From Streptomyces sp. ICBB 8177 (GTDB taxonomy: Bacteria; Actinomycetota; Actinomycetes; Streptomycetales; Streptomycetaceae): DNA of 64,000 bases. The notes beneath the pieces are model-generated. The model saw only the letters and a list, made by a program, of their open reading frames with translations. It made no database searches and had not been told where the DNA came from. This document shows, in pieces, positions 8,736 to 16,647 of the stretch. The position numbers and the translations under genes are program-made. The stretch spans positions 62,001 to 126,000 of the forward strand of contig NZ_NSKH01000003.1 of NCBI RefSeq assembly GCF_003144095.1, in the 5' to 3' direction. Each line of letters opens with the position of its first letter. The stretch's first letter is position 1.

Positions 8736-9338
8736 CTGGTGAAGTGGATTCGCTGCCGTGTCGTGGACCGGGTGGGGTTCGACCGGGGGCAGCGTCAGTG
8801 GGCGGGGTTGCGCGGCGAACCGGGGTTCCGGGGCCAGGGCGGCGGATGGGCGCGCGGACAGCGTGAGGAGGCCCATGTCTTCTGCTTCTGGGAGAGCCGC
8901 GAGTACTACGACAGGTTCATGGCCGGTCCGCACGACGGGTTCGCACGCGAGCAGGCCGAGTCGTACGACCGCATCGACGTGCGGCTCTTCGAACAGCGGC
9001 AGGAGGTGAAGGTCGGCTTCCGCGCCGACTTCGCGGACGCCGACGTGCTGCGGGCCGCGCACTGCCGGGTGCGTCCATCACAGGTCGAGCACTTCATGCT
9101 CATGCAGGAGAAGGTGTGGAACCCGGCGATGGCCGGGTCGCCCGGCATGCTGCGGGGGATCTTCGCGGAGGGCGCGGGCAGCGAGTTCCTGGTGCTGTCG
9201 ATGTGGGACTCGGCGACCGAGCGCGGCAAGTACCGCGACGCGGCGGTCGGCCGTCTGGAGGAACGCGCCGGGCTGGACGAGGACGTGCTGTCGGTGGCGG
9301 GTGAGATCGTGGACGTGGTGCGGGACTGGACGGTCTGA
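8733..9338 (+). CDS. DUF4937 (YdbC-like) domain protein
   Basis: 201 aa. The first half (residues 1-90: LVKWIRCRV, GFRGQGGGW, AHVFCFWES, YDRFM) has the pattern of the DUF4937 / YdbC family, a dimeric alpha-beta-barrel-like fold. The second half repeats the design: an AHCRV strand, VWNPAM, LVLSMWDS and KYRDA, suggesting two ferredoxin-like barrel domains in tandem, as in heme-degrading monooxygenase-like proteins. No catalytic residue can be assigned. The GTG start is probably leaderless. The gene stands alone with about 140 and 279 nt on its flanks. Confidence 0.8.
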   Translation: MLVKWIRCRVVDRVGFDRGQRQWAGLRGEPGFRGQGGGWARGQREEAHVFCFWESREYYDRFMAGPHDGFAREQAESYDRIDVRLFEQRQEVKVGFRADFADADVLRAAHCRVRPSQVEHFMLMQEKVWNPAMAGSPGMLRGIFAEGAGSEFLVLSMWDSATERGKYRDAAVGRLEERAGLDEDVLSVAGEIVDVVRDWTV

Positions 9339-9562
9339 GTCCTCCTCAGCTCCCTGAGCCCCCGTCTCCCGGCGGATTCCAGGGGCCTGGGACTTTCCGG
9401 CCCGACCCTTCCTGTCGAGCGCACGCGCGGCGACCGCGACCGCTGTCACACTTCGCCGGGCTGTGCCGTCCTCCTTCCGTGCCCCGCGAGAGGCGGGGGC
9501 TTTCGGCGGGATTCCGCGGGGTTCGGCGGCCCGGGGTATCCGGGGTGATCCGGTCCGGCGGA

Positions 9563-9603
9563 TCCGGTGGCCGGCGGGTCCGGTAACCGGCGGGATCCGG
9601 TGA
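9563..9603. repeat. 16-bp tandem duplication before the oxidoreductase gene
   Basis: TCCGGTGGCCGGCGGG at 9563-9578 is followed directly by TCCGGTAACCGGCGGG at 9579-9594 and a partial third copy. It lies 15 nt or more ahead of the GTG at 9618, possibly within the 5' leader or promoter. Confidence 0.7.
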
Positions 9604-9617
9604 GAGGAGCGGAGACG

Positions 9618-10430
9618 GTGGCCGACACGATTCTGGTGACCGGCGGTACGGGTGTCCTGGGAGGGGCGGTGACCCGGCGGCTGCTCGACGACGGAGCACG
9701 GGTGCGGGTGCTGAGCCGCAGGACCCGGCGTCCCGAGACGGTGCCCGATCGGGTGGAGTGGGTGGTCGGCGACCTGGCTACGGGGGCGGGGCTTCCCGAG
9801 GCACTCGACGGCGTGACGGCGGTGGTGCACTGCGCGAGCGACTCGCGGCACTGGAAGTCCGACATCGCCGCCGCTCGCCGGCTGTTCGACGTGGCACGGA
9901 CAACCGGCTCGCCGCACCTGGTCTACGTGTCGATCGCGGGCGTCGACCGCGTCCCGTACGGCTACTACCGCGCCAAGCTGGAGGTCGAACGCCTGCTGGA
10001 GGCGTCGGGCCTGCCCTGGACCGTGCTGCGGGCGACGCAGTTCCACGACTTGGTGCTCACGGTCGCCCAGTGGCTGGCGCGACTGCCCGTCGTCCTGGTC
10101 CCGGCAGGCGTACGGACCCAGCCGGTGGACGTCGCCGAGGTCGCGAACCGCCTGGCCGACCTGGCGCGGAACGCGCCCGCCGGCCGCGTTCCCGACCTCG
10201 GCGGCCCCGAGGCGCTGACCGCGGCCGACGCGGTGCGAGCGCTGCTGCGGGCGACTGGCCGCCGCCGCACGGTCGTCTCCGTGCCCCTACCGGGCAAGAC
10301 GATGCGCGCGGTGCGGCGGGGCGGGCTGCTGGCCCCGGGGCAGCCGGTCGGCGGCAGCTTCGCGGACTTCCTGCGGCACGCTCCGCTGGGCGACCGACGG
10401 TACGGGGCGGCGCAGCGGTCAGTCAGGTGA
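9618..10430 (+). CDS. NAD(P)-binding oxidoreductase, atypical SDR (NmrA-like)
   Basis: 270 aa from the GTG at 9618, which has GAGGAGCGGAG just upstream; the reading frame is open further 5' but without a start this good. The Rossmann N-terminus shows the dinucleotide motif VTGGTGVLGGAV, then a basic RVLSRR that fits NADP preference, and GVTAVVHCAS. The atypical SDR features are YYRAKLEVERLLEASGLPWTVLRATQFHD; the classical YxxxK is represented by YYRAK. It is probably a quinone- or NADP-sensing reductase of the atypical SDR class; the substrate is unknown. It is likely monocistronic. Confidence 0.88.
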   Translation: MADTILVTGGTGVLGGAVTRRLLDDGARVRVLSRRTRRPETVPDRVEWVVGDLATGAGLPEALDGVTAVVHCASDSRHWKSDIAAARRLFDVARTTGSPHLVYVSIAGVDRVPYGYYRAKLEVERLLEASGLPWTVLRATQFHDLVLTVAQWLARLPVVLVPAGVRTQPVDVAEVANRLADLARNAPAGRVPDLGGPEALTAADAVRALLRATGRRRTVVSVPLPGKTMRAVRRGGLLAPGQPVGGSFADFLRHAPLGDRRYGAAQRSVR

Positions 10431-10762
10431 TTTCTGCGGCGGGCGGGGCGGGAGGGGCGGGAGGTGCGGCCTCGGCCGGAAGCCGGGTCCCGGGGTCGGG
10501 GGTCGGGGGTCGGAGGGCGTCGTCGGCGGCCTCGCCGGCGTACGTGGTCATGTCGGCACGTCGTTATGTCGTCACCGGGCGCGGGGCACGCTTAGGGGCC
10601 GGAGGGGGCGCGGGCTCGCGCGGGCGCTGGCTCCCGGGTGCTGGTGCGGGTGCGGGTGCGGGTGCGGGTGCGTCGCGCTCGTGCGTCTTCGCACGTCACA
10701 CGGTGAGTTTGCGCACAGAACGATTGACCAGGATGGGGCGTGATGTCAGAGTTTCCGTCGCC
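10431..10762. other. G-rich, repeat-rich intergenic region
   Basis: 332 bp between the oxidoreductase and ADP-ribosylglycohydrolase genes. It holds two dense G-tract clusters (10441-10461 and 10492-10517), a hexamer repeat (10644-10672) and the promoter area of the next gene. I see no gene. Confidence 0.6.
10644..10672. repeat. GTGCGG hexanucleotide tandem repeat
   Basis: Nearly five uninterrupted copies of GTGCGG, about 90 nt ahead of the next start codon. A candidate slippage site. Confidence 0.85.
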
Positions 10763-11680
10763 ATGACCGTTGACCCCCTTCTTTCTCTCCGTTTCGAGCG
10801 AGCCCTCGCCAGCCTGCGCAGCCTGTCCGTGGGCGACGCGTTGGGTTCGCAGTTCTTCGTGCCGTCCAACTACCGCAGGCTGCAGAAGGGCGAACTGCCG
10901 CCCGGCCCCTGGCAGTGGACCGACGACACGGAGATGACCTGCTCGGTCGTGGCGGTACTGGCGGAGCACGGCCGGATCGACCAGGACGCCCTGGCGCGTT
11001 CCTTCGCCGAGCACCACGACTTCGACCGCGGTTACGGCCCGGCCGTGAACCGCATGCTGCGCCAGATCCGCCAGGAAGGCGCCGACTGGCGCGAGCTGGC
11101 CGCCGCCCTCTTCAACGGTCAGGGCTCCTGGGGCAACGGCGCAGCCATGCGCATCGCCCCGGTCGGCGCCTGGTACGCGGACGACCCCGAGCAGGCCACC
11201 CATCAGGCCGAGATCTCCGCGTACACCACGCACCAGCACCGTGAGGCGGTCGTCGGCACGATGGCGGTCGCGGCCGCCGCCGCGCTGGTCGCCTCCCCGA
11301 ACGGTCCGGAGACCCCCGCCGACCTGCTCGGCGCCGTGCTCGACCTCGTGCCGCGCAGCGCCGTGCACGCGGGACTGCGGCGGGCCCGCGACATGCTCGA
11401 CTACGCGGACGTGGCCACCGTCGCGGCGGTGCTGGGCTGCGGCCGTCGCACCAGCGCCCACGACACCGTGCCGTTCGCTCTGTGGGCCGCCGCCCGCCAC
11501 CTCGACGACTTCGAGACCGCGCTGTGGACGACCGCGCGAGCCGGCGGCGACGTCGACACCACCTGCGCCATCGTCGGCGGCGTCCTGGGCTCCCGGCCGG
11601 GCGGCGCTGCCCCGGAGGCCTGGCAGCGCCTCACCGAGCCCCTTCCCGACTGGCTCCCCGCTTCCCCTCTCACCGACTGA
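10763..11680 (+). CDS. ADP-ribosylglycohydrolase family protein (DraG-like)
   Basis: Removes ADP-ribose from protein side chains or related N/O-glycosidic ADP-ribose adducts, in the cytoplasm. 305 aa from the ATG at 10763; an in-frame ATG at 10733 would add 10 residues, and neither has a clear ribosome site. Family features: [11 protein letters not shown] near residue 17, the metal-ligand WTDDTEMT (Thr-Asp-Asp), [15 protein letters not shown], and the second metal motif [16 protein letters not shown] near the C-terminus. All expected Asp/Thr ligands are present, so the enzyme should be active. No ADP-ribosyltransferase gene is adjacent; the next gene, rnhB, begins 83 nt later. Confidence 0.92.
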   Translation: MTVDPLLSLRFERALASLRSLSVGDALGSQFFVPSNYRRLQKGELPPGPWQWTDDTEMTCSVVAVLAEHGRIDQDALARSFAEHHDFDRGYGPAVNRMLRQIRQEGADWRELAAALFNGQGSWGNGAAMRIAPVGAWYADDPEQATHQAEISAYTTHQHREAVVGTMAVAAAAALVASPNGPETPADLLGAVLDLVPRSAVHAGLRRARDMLDYADVATVAAVLGCGRRTSAHDTVPFALWAAARHLDDFETALWTTARAGGDVDTTCAIVGGVLGSRPGGAAPEAWQRLTEPLPDWLPASPLTD

Positions 11681-11763
11681 CGACCCGTCAACCACGTTCC
11701 GGACCGCCGGAGCGCCATCCCCCTGCCGCCGCCCCGACCGCCGGGCGTAGGCTGAGCACTGTC

Positions 11764-12465
11764 ATGGCCTACGAACCACCCACCCATACCGTCGAACGCT
11801 CGATGCGCGCCACCCTCGGCGTCAAGGTCGTCGCCGGCGTCGACGAGGTCGGCCGCGGCGCATGGGCGGGACCGGTCACCGTGTGCGCAGCCGTCACTGG
11901 ACTGCGCCGGGCGCCCGAGGGCCTCACCGACTCCAAGCTCCTCACGGTCAAGCGCCGCACCGCGCTCGCCCGCCTGCTGGCCGACTGGGTCACCGATCAC
12001 GCCCTCGGCCACGCCACCTCCGAGGAGATCGACGAACTCGGCATGACCGCGGCCCTGCGACTGGCCGCCACCCGCGCGCTGGACGGCTTGGCCGTCCGGC
12101 CCGACGCGGTCATCCTCGACGGCAAGCACAACTACCTGGGCGATGCCTGGCAGGTCCGCACCGTGATCAAGGGCGACCAGTCCTGCGTTCCGGTGGCCGC
12201 CGCGTCGGTCATCGCCAAGGTCTTCCGCGACGCGCGGATGGCCGAACTGGGCACGGACCATATTCCGTTCGGTTTCGCCGACAACGCGGGGTACCCTTCG
12301 CCGGTGCATCGCGCGGCCCTCGAGGAGTGGGGGCCCACCCGGCACCACCGCGTCTCCTGGGCCTTCATGGACGGGCTGCCCCGCTGGCGGCACCTGAAGA
12401 AGATCCGCGTCCTGGACGAACTGGACGAGGCGGACGGGGTCGAGCAGTTGGACCTCGGTTTCTGA
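11764..12465 (+). CDS. rnhB: Ribonuclease HII
   Basis: Cleaves RNA in RNA-DNA hybrids and starts removal of single misincorporated ribonucleotides. 233 aa. Active-site motif DEVGRG with Asp27 and Glu28; the third acidic residue lies in LDGKHN and the fourth in the conserved [11 protein letters not shown] segment. The family GYPSPVH motif (more often GYGT/S-x-x-H) is near residue 176. The ATG at 11764 has no ribosome-binding site, but TAGGCT at 11748-11753 is a good -10, so translation may be leaderless or nearly so. Its C-terminus has an extra acidic stretch ([11 protein letters not shown]). Confidence 0.95.
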   Translation: MAYEPPTHTVERSMRATLGVKVVAGVDEVGRGAWAGPVTVCAAVTGLRRAPEGLTDSKLLTVKRRTALARLLADWVTDHALGHATSEEIDELGMTAALRLAATRALDGLAVRPDAVILDGKHNYLGDAWQVRTVIKGDQSCVPVAAASVIAKVFRDARMAELGTDHIPFGFADNAGYPSPVHRAALEEWGPTRHHRVSWAFMDGLPRWRHLKKIRVLDELDEADGVEQLDLGF

Positions 12466-12512
12466 CCCACCCGCCGCTGTGCGATCGCAGTGCGTTTGAT
12501 AAACAACTCACC

Positions 12513-13118
12513 ATGCCTCTCTTCCCTGAGGAGCCACAGATTCACGAGAGTGTTCCGGGCCCCCGCGCCGTAGCGGGAGGTACTCGTACTCCGCAGGCCT
12601 CCCGGCCCGTTCCGGTCCCCGGCCCCCGCCCCGCACCGCGTCCGGCACCTCCGCGCGCCGCCCGCACCCACCCCGCTCCCGGCCACCCGGGCATCGCCCG
12701 GCCCGCGTCGCCCGCCGCCGCCCCGGTCCGTCAGGGCTCCACCCCGGCGCAGGTCCAGCTGGTGCCGGCCACCGACGCCACCGCGGTGTCGGCCGCCGAC
12801 GACGCGGTCGACGTACTGCTGGACGCCGGACGTTCCCCGGCCGACATCCTCGTGCTGACCTCGGGCGATCCGCACCCCTGGGCGCAGCACGAGCTGTCCT
12901 TCGGCGAGGAGACCTACTGGCGTCAGCAGGACGAGGGCGACGACGTCTTCTACGCCCAGGCCACCGCCGAACGCGTCCGCAAGCGGCTCGCCGTGGTGCT
13001 CGCCGTCAACGGAGGCACCGACGAGCAGTCCGCCGCCGCGCTTCCGGCCGCCATGGCCCACGCCACCGAACTCCTGGTGGTCTGCGGCGACCCGGAGCGC
13101 CTTCGCACCCTGCTCTGA
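12513..13118 (+). CDS. Conserved hypothetical, resembles the C-terminal end of an SF1 helicase
   Basis: 201 aa. Residues 1-80 are Pro/Arg/Ala-rich and probably disordered. The conserved part from about residue 82 contains a short helix, DILVLTSGDPHPWAQHE, and then VLAVNGGTDEQ and LLVVCGDPERLRTLL. That order looks like the last motifs (V-VI region) of UvrD-type helicases, but no Walker A, no DExx and no other helicase motif exist in or near the gene, so it cannot be a helicase on its own. It could be a helicase-derived regulatory domain. Start ATG, no strong ribosome site; rnhB ends 47 nt upstream and may be in the same transcript. Confidence 0.75.
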   Translation: MPLFPEEPQIHESVPGPRAVAGGTRTPQASRPVPVPGPRPAPRPAPPRAARTHPAPGHPGIARPASPAAAPVRQGSTPAQVQLVPATDATAVSAADDAVDVLLDAGRSPADILVLTSGDPHPWAQHELSFGEETYWRQQDEGDDVFYAQATAERVRKRLAVVLAVNGGTDEQSAAALPAAMAHATELLVVCGDPERLRTLL

Positions 13119-13191
13119 CCGCGGATCCTCGCTGCCCGGCGGCCACCGCCGCGGCATGCGACCGGTCCGCGGCCGGGGCGGGCTTCCCGCG

Positions 13192-13785
13192 TCAGCGGGC
13201 CACCTGCCGTCGCACTCCCTCCGGCGCCCCCACCGGGGAGCGCAGCGTTCCGTTGCCCGAGGCCCGCTCGGCCCAGGACCCTGAGTGCGGGGTACGGCCA
13301 CCGCGGCCGTCGCCCAGCACCTGCCAACCGCTCCGGGTCAACGAGACGTAGGCGCCGCACCGCAGTCCGTGCAACGTGCACGCGTCACGCAGTCCCCACA
13401 TCCAGGCGCCGTCCGCCTCCGTCCAGCCCGGCGTGCCGTCCCGGCACACCAGCAGCACGGCGGTGCGCACCGGGGTTCGCAGCCGCAGGTCGTGCGGGAT
13501 GACCCGGCGCAGGTTCGCCAGGATCGCGTTGCGGTGCTCCCAGCCGTCCGTGCGAGTGGCGCGCTGGGTGAACGACGCGCTGGCGCACGCGCGGCCGTCC
13601 GGGTCGAAGACCGCCACGACGGCTGAACCCGGCGACGGGAGATGCCGGTTGCACAGCTCCTTGACGACTTCGCGGGGGTTGCCCAGCAGGGGGACCGCGG
13701 ACTCCTGCCACTCGTCGAGATCGAGCGTCCGGGTCAGGGAGGGAACGGTGTCGAGACGTGTCTTTGGAGCGAAACCGAAAGCCAC
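13192..13785 (-). CDS. Conserved hypothetical protein
   Basis: 197 aa from the GTG at 13785, which has GGGAGGA directly upstream; the frame is open for 43 more codons without a better start. The conserved core from residue 10 has LTRTLDLDEWQE, then PGSAVVAVFDPDGRA, NLRRVIPHDLRLRTPVRTAV, and a segment rich in Trp and Cys (GWTEADGAWMWGLRDAC, LRCGAYVSLT). I do not recognise an enzyme signature. The family appears to be conserved in streptomycetes near recQ. The C-terminal 40 residues are low-complexity. It converges with the preceding gene with 73 nt between stops. Confidence 0.78.
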   Translation of the reverse strand: MAFGFAPKTRLDTVPSLTRTLDLDEWQESAVPLLGNPREVVKELCNRHLPSPGSAVVAVFDPDGRACASASFTQRATRTDGWEHRNAILANLRRVIPHDLRLRTPVRTAVLLVCRDGTPGWTEADGAWMWGLRDACTLHGLRCGAYVSLTRSGWQVLGDGRGGRTPHSGSWAERASGNGTLRSPVGAPEGVRRQVAR

Positions 13786-14306
13786 GGTCCTCCCTTCGTC
13801 CGCGTACGCGCGCCCTGCGGCCGGGCCTGGGCGCACGCCGCTGCTGAGGCTCGGTGAGCCACCTGGGGGTCCCGTCCAATTCTTCCTTCCGTACGGACGT
13901 GCGGCAATGAGCAATTACCGCCTGACAACGCGCTCGTGGACTTCCGCCGGACGGCACACCGCTTCCGGCGGCCGGGCGCCGGGCCGCACCCCGCATCACT
14001 ACGGACAACCGGTGCGCCGCGTGAATGCCCTGGTAGCAGAGGTAGTTGAGAGCAGGCGCGCCTTGTGTGGCGCGGTTGTGCGATGCGATGCCGCGCGGGC
14101 GGCGCGGATCGGACCGGGCCCAAGCCTCGTTCCGCATGGCTCAATCACCTCCTGTTCGTAACACCGAGTTCACAGCGTTGTTCGCTGCGAACGGCGAGTG
14201 GTCGTACCTTTGGCAGCGGCACGGCCGGATGCCGGGGCCTCTTACGCCGACCGCGCGGCTCGGCCCAGCTCCTACGCGCCTGCGCTCCGCCCGCTGACTG
14301 CGTCTG
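13786..14306. other. Intergenic region with a strong Shine-Dalgarno
   Basis: 521 bp between two leftward genes. Reading leftward, the sequence AGGAGGTGATTGA (14141-14153) is followed 4 nt later by ATG at 14137, opening an ORF that runs to 13385 and overlaps the downstream gene in another frame. A 13-bp odd palindrome GTTCGCTGCGAAC lies at 14180-14192. Whether the ORF is translated is unclear. Confidence 0.45.
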
Positions 14307-16481
14307 TCAGCCCTGGCCGGCCAGGACCAGCGGCAGCACCGCGCTCGCACCGGACCGCAGCAACAGGCGGGCGGCGACGGCGAGGGTCCAGCCGGTTGCC
14401 GTCATGTCGTCGACCAGCAGGACAGGCCCGCCCAACTGGCGCAGGCAGTCGGCGAGTTCGGCCGAGACGGTGAAGGCGCCGTGCAGAGCCCGCAGCCGCT
14501 GAGCGCTGTTGCTGCGCGATATGCGTTCCGGAACGGCGCCGTCGGCGTACTCGACCCGGCCGAGCAGCGGCATCCGGCCCACCTCCGCGATTCTGCCGCC
14601 CAGTGACTCGATCAGCCGTGGCCGGGTGTGTGAATCCACGGTCACGACGCCGACCGGGCGCGGTACGGCGTCGGGCTCGCCACTCGCCCATCCGCCGGGC
14701 CCCTTGGCCCAGTCCGCCAGGACCCGCACCACCGCGTCCACCACGTCCTCCCGCACCGGCTCGTCGGCAGCGCCCTCAGCGAACAGCGGGCGCAGCCGGT
14801 TGCCCCACCCGATGTCCGACAGCCTGCCGAGCGCCCGGCCGCTCGACGCCTGCTCACCGGCCGGGATGCGGCCTTTCAACTCGACACCGACCGCGGGCAT
14901 GCCGGTCGGCCACATGCGCCGTGGCTCGATCTCCACTCCCGGTCGGCCGAGCGCCGCCCGGGCGGCGTCCAGGGAGTCCGCCGAGACCTCCGGGGAGAAG
15001 CGGGCTCCCGCGCAGTTGTCACAACGACCGCACGGCGCGGCCTCCTCGTCGTCCAACTGCCTTCTCAGGTACTCCATCCGGCACTCGGTCGTCGTGGTGT
15101 AGTCCCGCATCGCCTGCTGCTCGGCCGCTCGCTGCCGCGCCACCCAGGCGTACCGCTCGGCGTCGTACGTCCACTCCTGCCCGGTGGCCGTCCACCCACC
15201 GCGCACCCGGCGCACCGCGCCGTCGACGTCCAGCACCTTGAGCATGATCTCCAGACGGGAGCGGCGCAGGTCCACCCGCGCCTCGAGGGCCGGCAACGAC
15301 AGCGGCCGGTCGGCGGCGGCCAGCACCTCCAGCGTCCGGCGCACCTGTTCTTCCCCTGGGAAGGCAAGCGAGGCGAAGTACCGCCAGATCGCCTCGTCCT
15401 CAGGCCCCGGCAGCAGCAGCACGTCCGCGTGCTCCACGCCGCGGCCCGCGCGGCCCACCTGCTGGTAGTAGGCGATAGGGGACGAAGGAGAGCCGAGGTG
15501 CACGACGAACCCGAGGTCCGGTTTGTCGAACCCCATGCCCAGCGCCGACGTCGCGACCAGCGCCTTGACCCGGTTCGCCTGCAGATCGGCCTCGGCGGCC
15601 CGCCGCTCGGCGTCCTCCGTCCGTCCCGAATAGGAGGCGACGGAGTAGCCGCGCTGCCGCAGGAACGCGGTGACCTCCTCCGCCGCGGCCACCGTCAGGG
15701 TGTAGACGATGCCGGATCCCGGCAGCTCGTCGAGGTGGTCGGCGAGCCAGGCCAGCCGCCGCGCCGTGTCGGGGAGCCGCAGCACACCCAGTGCCAGGCT
15801 CTCGCGCTCCAGCGGCCCACGCAGCACCAACGCCTCTTCGTCCGAGCCGCCGGACGGCCCACCTGTGCCGAGTTGCTCGGCCACGTCGGCGGTGACCCGG
15901 GCGTTCGCAGTGGCGGTGGTCGCCAACACGGGTGTGCCGGGCGGAAGTTCTGCGAGCATCGTGCGCAACCGGCGGTAGTCGGGGCGGAAGTCGTGTCCCC
16001 AGTCCGAGATGCAGTGGGCTTCATCGACCACCAACAGACCTGTGGTCGCAGCGAGTTTAGGCAGGATCTCGTCGCGGAAGTCCGGGTTGTTCAGACGTTC
16101 CGGACTCACCAGCAGCACGTCCACATCACCGGCCGCGACCTGCGCCTGGACGTCGTCCCACTCCTCGACGTTGGCCGAGTTGATCGTGTGCGCGCGAATC
16201 CCGGCGCGGGTCGCCGCTTCGATCTGGTTGCGCATCAGGGCGAGCAGGGGAGAGACGATCACCGTGGGCCCGCTGCCGCGCTCACGGAGCAACGCGGTCG
16301 CGACGAAGTAGACCGCCGACTTGCCCCAGCCGGTCCGCTGGACGACCAGGGCTCTGCGGCGCTCGGCCACGAGTGCCTCGATAGCCCGCCACTGGTCTTC
16401 GCGCAGCCGCGCGGTGCCGGTCGAGTCGCCGACGAGACGGCGCAGGACGGCATCGGCGGCGGTCCGCAGTGATTCGCTCAT
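14307..16481 (-). CDS. recQ: RecQ-family helicase with C-terminal phosphoribosyltransferase-like domain
   Basis: 3'-5' DNA helicase in recombination and repair. 724 aa from the ATG at 16481; an alternative ATG four codons earlier exists. Helicase motifs: Q-motif-like RLREDQWRAIEAL, Walker A TGWGKS, SPLLALMRNQ, DEAH (VVDEAHCISDWGHDFRPDY), LATTATAN, and motif VI QQVGRAGRG. The zinc-binding RQC part has CRMEYLRRQ followed by CGRCDNC. The last 200 residues end in LVDDMTATGWTLAVAARLLL, a PRPP-binding loop as in type I phosphoribosyltransferases. The basic Gly-rich Walker A is atypical (TGWGKS). It diverges from the DUF4192 gene. Confidence 0.93.
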   Translation of the reverse strand: MSESLRTAADAVLRRLVGDSTGTARLREDQWRAIEALVAERRRALVVQRTGWGKSAVYFVATALLRERGSGPTVIVSPLLALMRNQIEAATRAGIRAHTINSANVEEWDDVQAQVAAGDVDVLLVSPERLNNPDFRDEILPKLAATTGLLVVDEAHCISDWGHDFRPDYRRLRTMLAELPPGTPVLATTATANARVTADVAEQLGTGGPSGGSDEEALVLRGPLERESLALGVLRLPDTARRLAWLADHLDELPGSGIVYTLTVAAAEEVTAFLRQRGYSVASYSGRTEDAERRAAEADLQANRVKALVATSALGMGFDKPDLGFVVHLGSPSSPIAYYQQVGRAGRGVEHADVLLLPGPEDEAIWRYFASLAFPGEEQVRRTLEVLAAADRPLSLPALEARVDLRRSRLEIMLKVLDVDGAVRRVRGGWTATGQEWTYDAERYAWVARQRAAEQQAMRDYTTTTECRMEYLRRQLDDEEAAPCGRCDNCAGARFSPEVSADSLDAARAALGRPGVEIEPRRMWPTGMPAVGVELKGRIPAGEQASSGRALGRLSDIGWGNRLRPLFAEGAADEPVREDVVDAVVRVLADWAKGPGGWASGEPDAVPRPVGVVTVDSHTRPRLIESLGGRIAEVGRMPLLGRVEYADGAVPERISRSNSAQRLRALHGAFTVSAELADCLRQLGGPVLLVDDMTATGWTLAVAARLLLRSGASAVLPLVLAGQG

Positions 16482-16532
16482 GGCTCCATGCAACCCGATG
16501 CCACTGACATCGGCGAGCCCCGGGTCCAGGCC

Positions 16533-16541
16533 TGTGGATAA
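16533..16541 (-). promoter_or_regulatory. Perfect DnaA box (inverted)
   Basis: TGTGGATAA, the complement of the consensus DnaA box TTATCCACA. It is paired with the copy at 16600-16608. Confidence 0.55.
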
Positions 16542-16599
16542 CCCGTCCCTCGAACCAGTGACAGGCTTTTGACCAGCTCATCCTATGAAAATGCCTGAG

Positions 16600-16608
16600 T
16601 TATCCACA
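16600..16608 (+). promoter_or_regulatory. Perfect DnaA box
   Basis: TTATCCACA on the plus strand, in inverted orientation to the box at 16533-16541, with 58 bp between them. Confidence 0.55.
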
Positions 16609-16647
16609 GGGCTGGCGCGGCGCTGCCGGACGCGAGATCTTCGCCCC

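Larger units (their letters stand above)
16482..16647. promoter_or_regulatory. Divergent promoter region recQ / DUF4192
   Basis: 166 bp, more AT-rich than its surroundings. TTGACC at about 16570 and TATGAA at about 16584 could form part of a rightward promoter, but the spacing is short. It contains the two DnaA-box matches listed separately. Confidence 0.45.

Noticed and set aside
9758-10762. Upstream extension of the ADP-ribosylglycohydrolase frame
   Set aside because: It is antagonistic to the oxidoreductase frame and includes the G-rich intergenic stretch; family alignment starts at about 10763.
14141-14153. ATCACCTCCT as a 16S rRNA fragment
   Set aside because: No flanking 16S sequence exists. 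The match is explained by the Shine-Dalgarno on the other strand.
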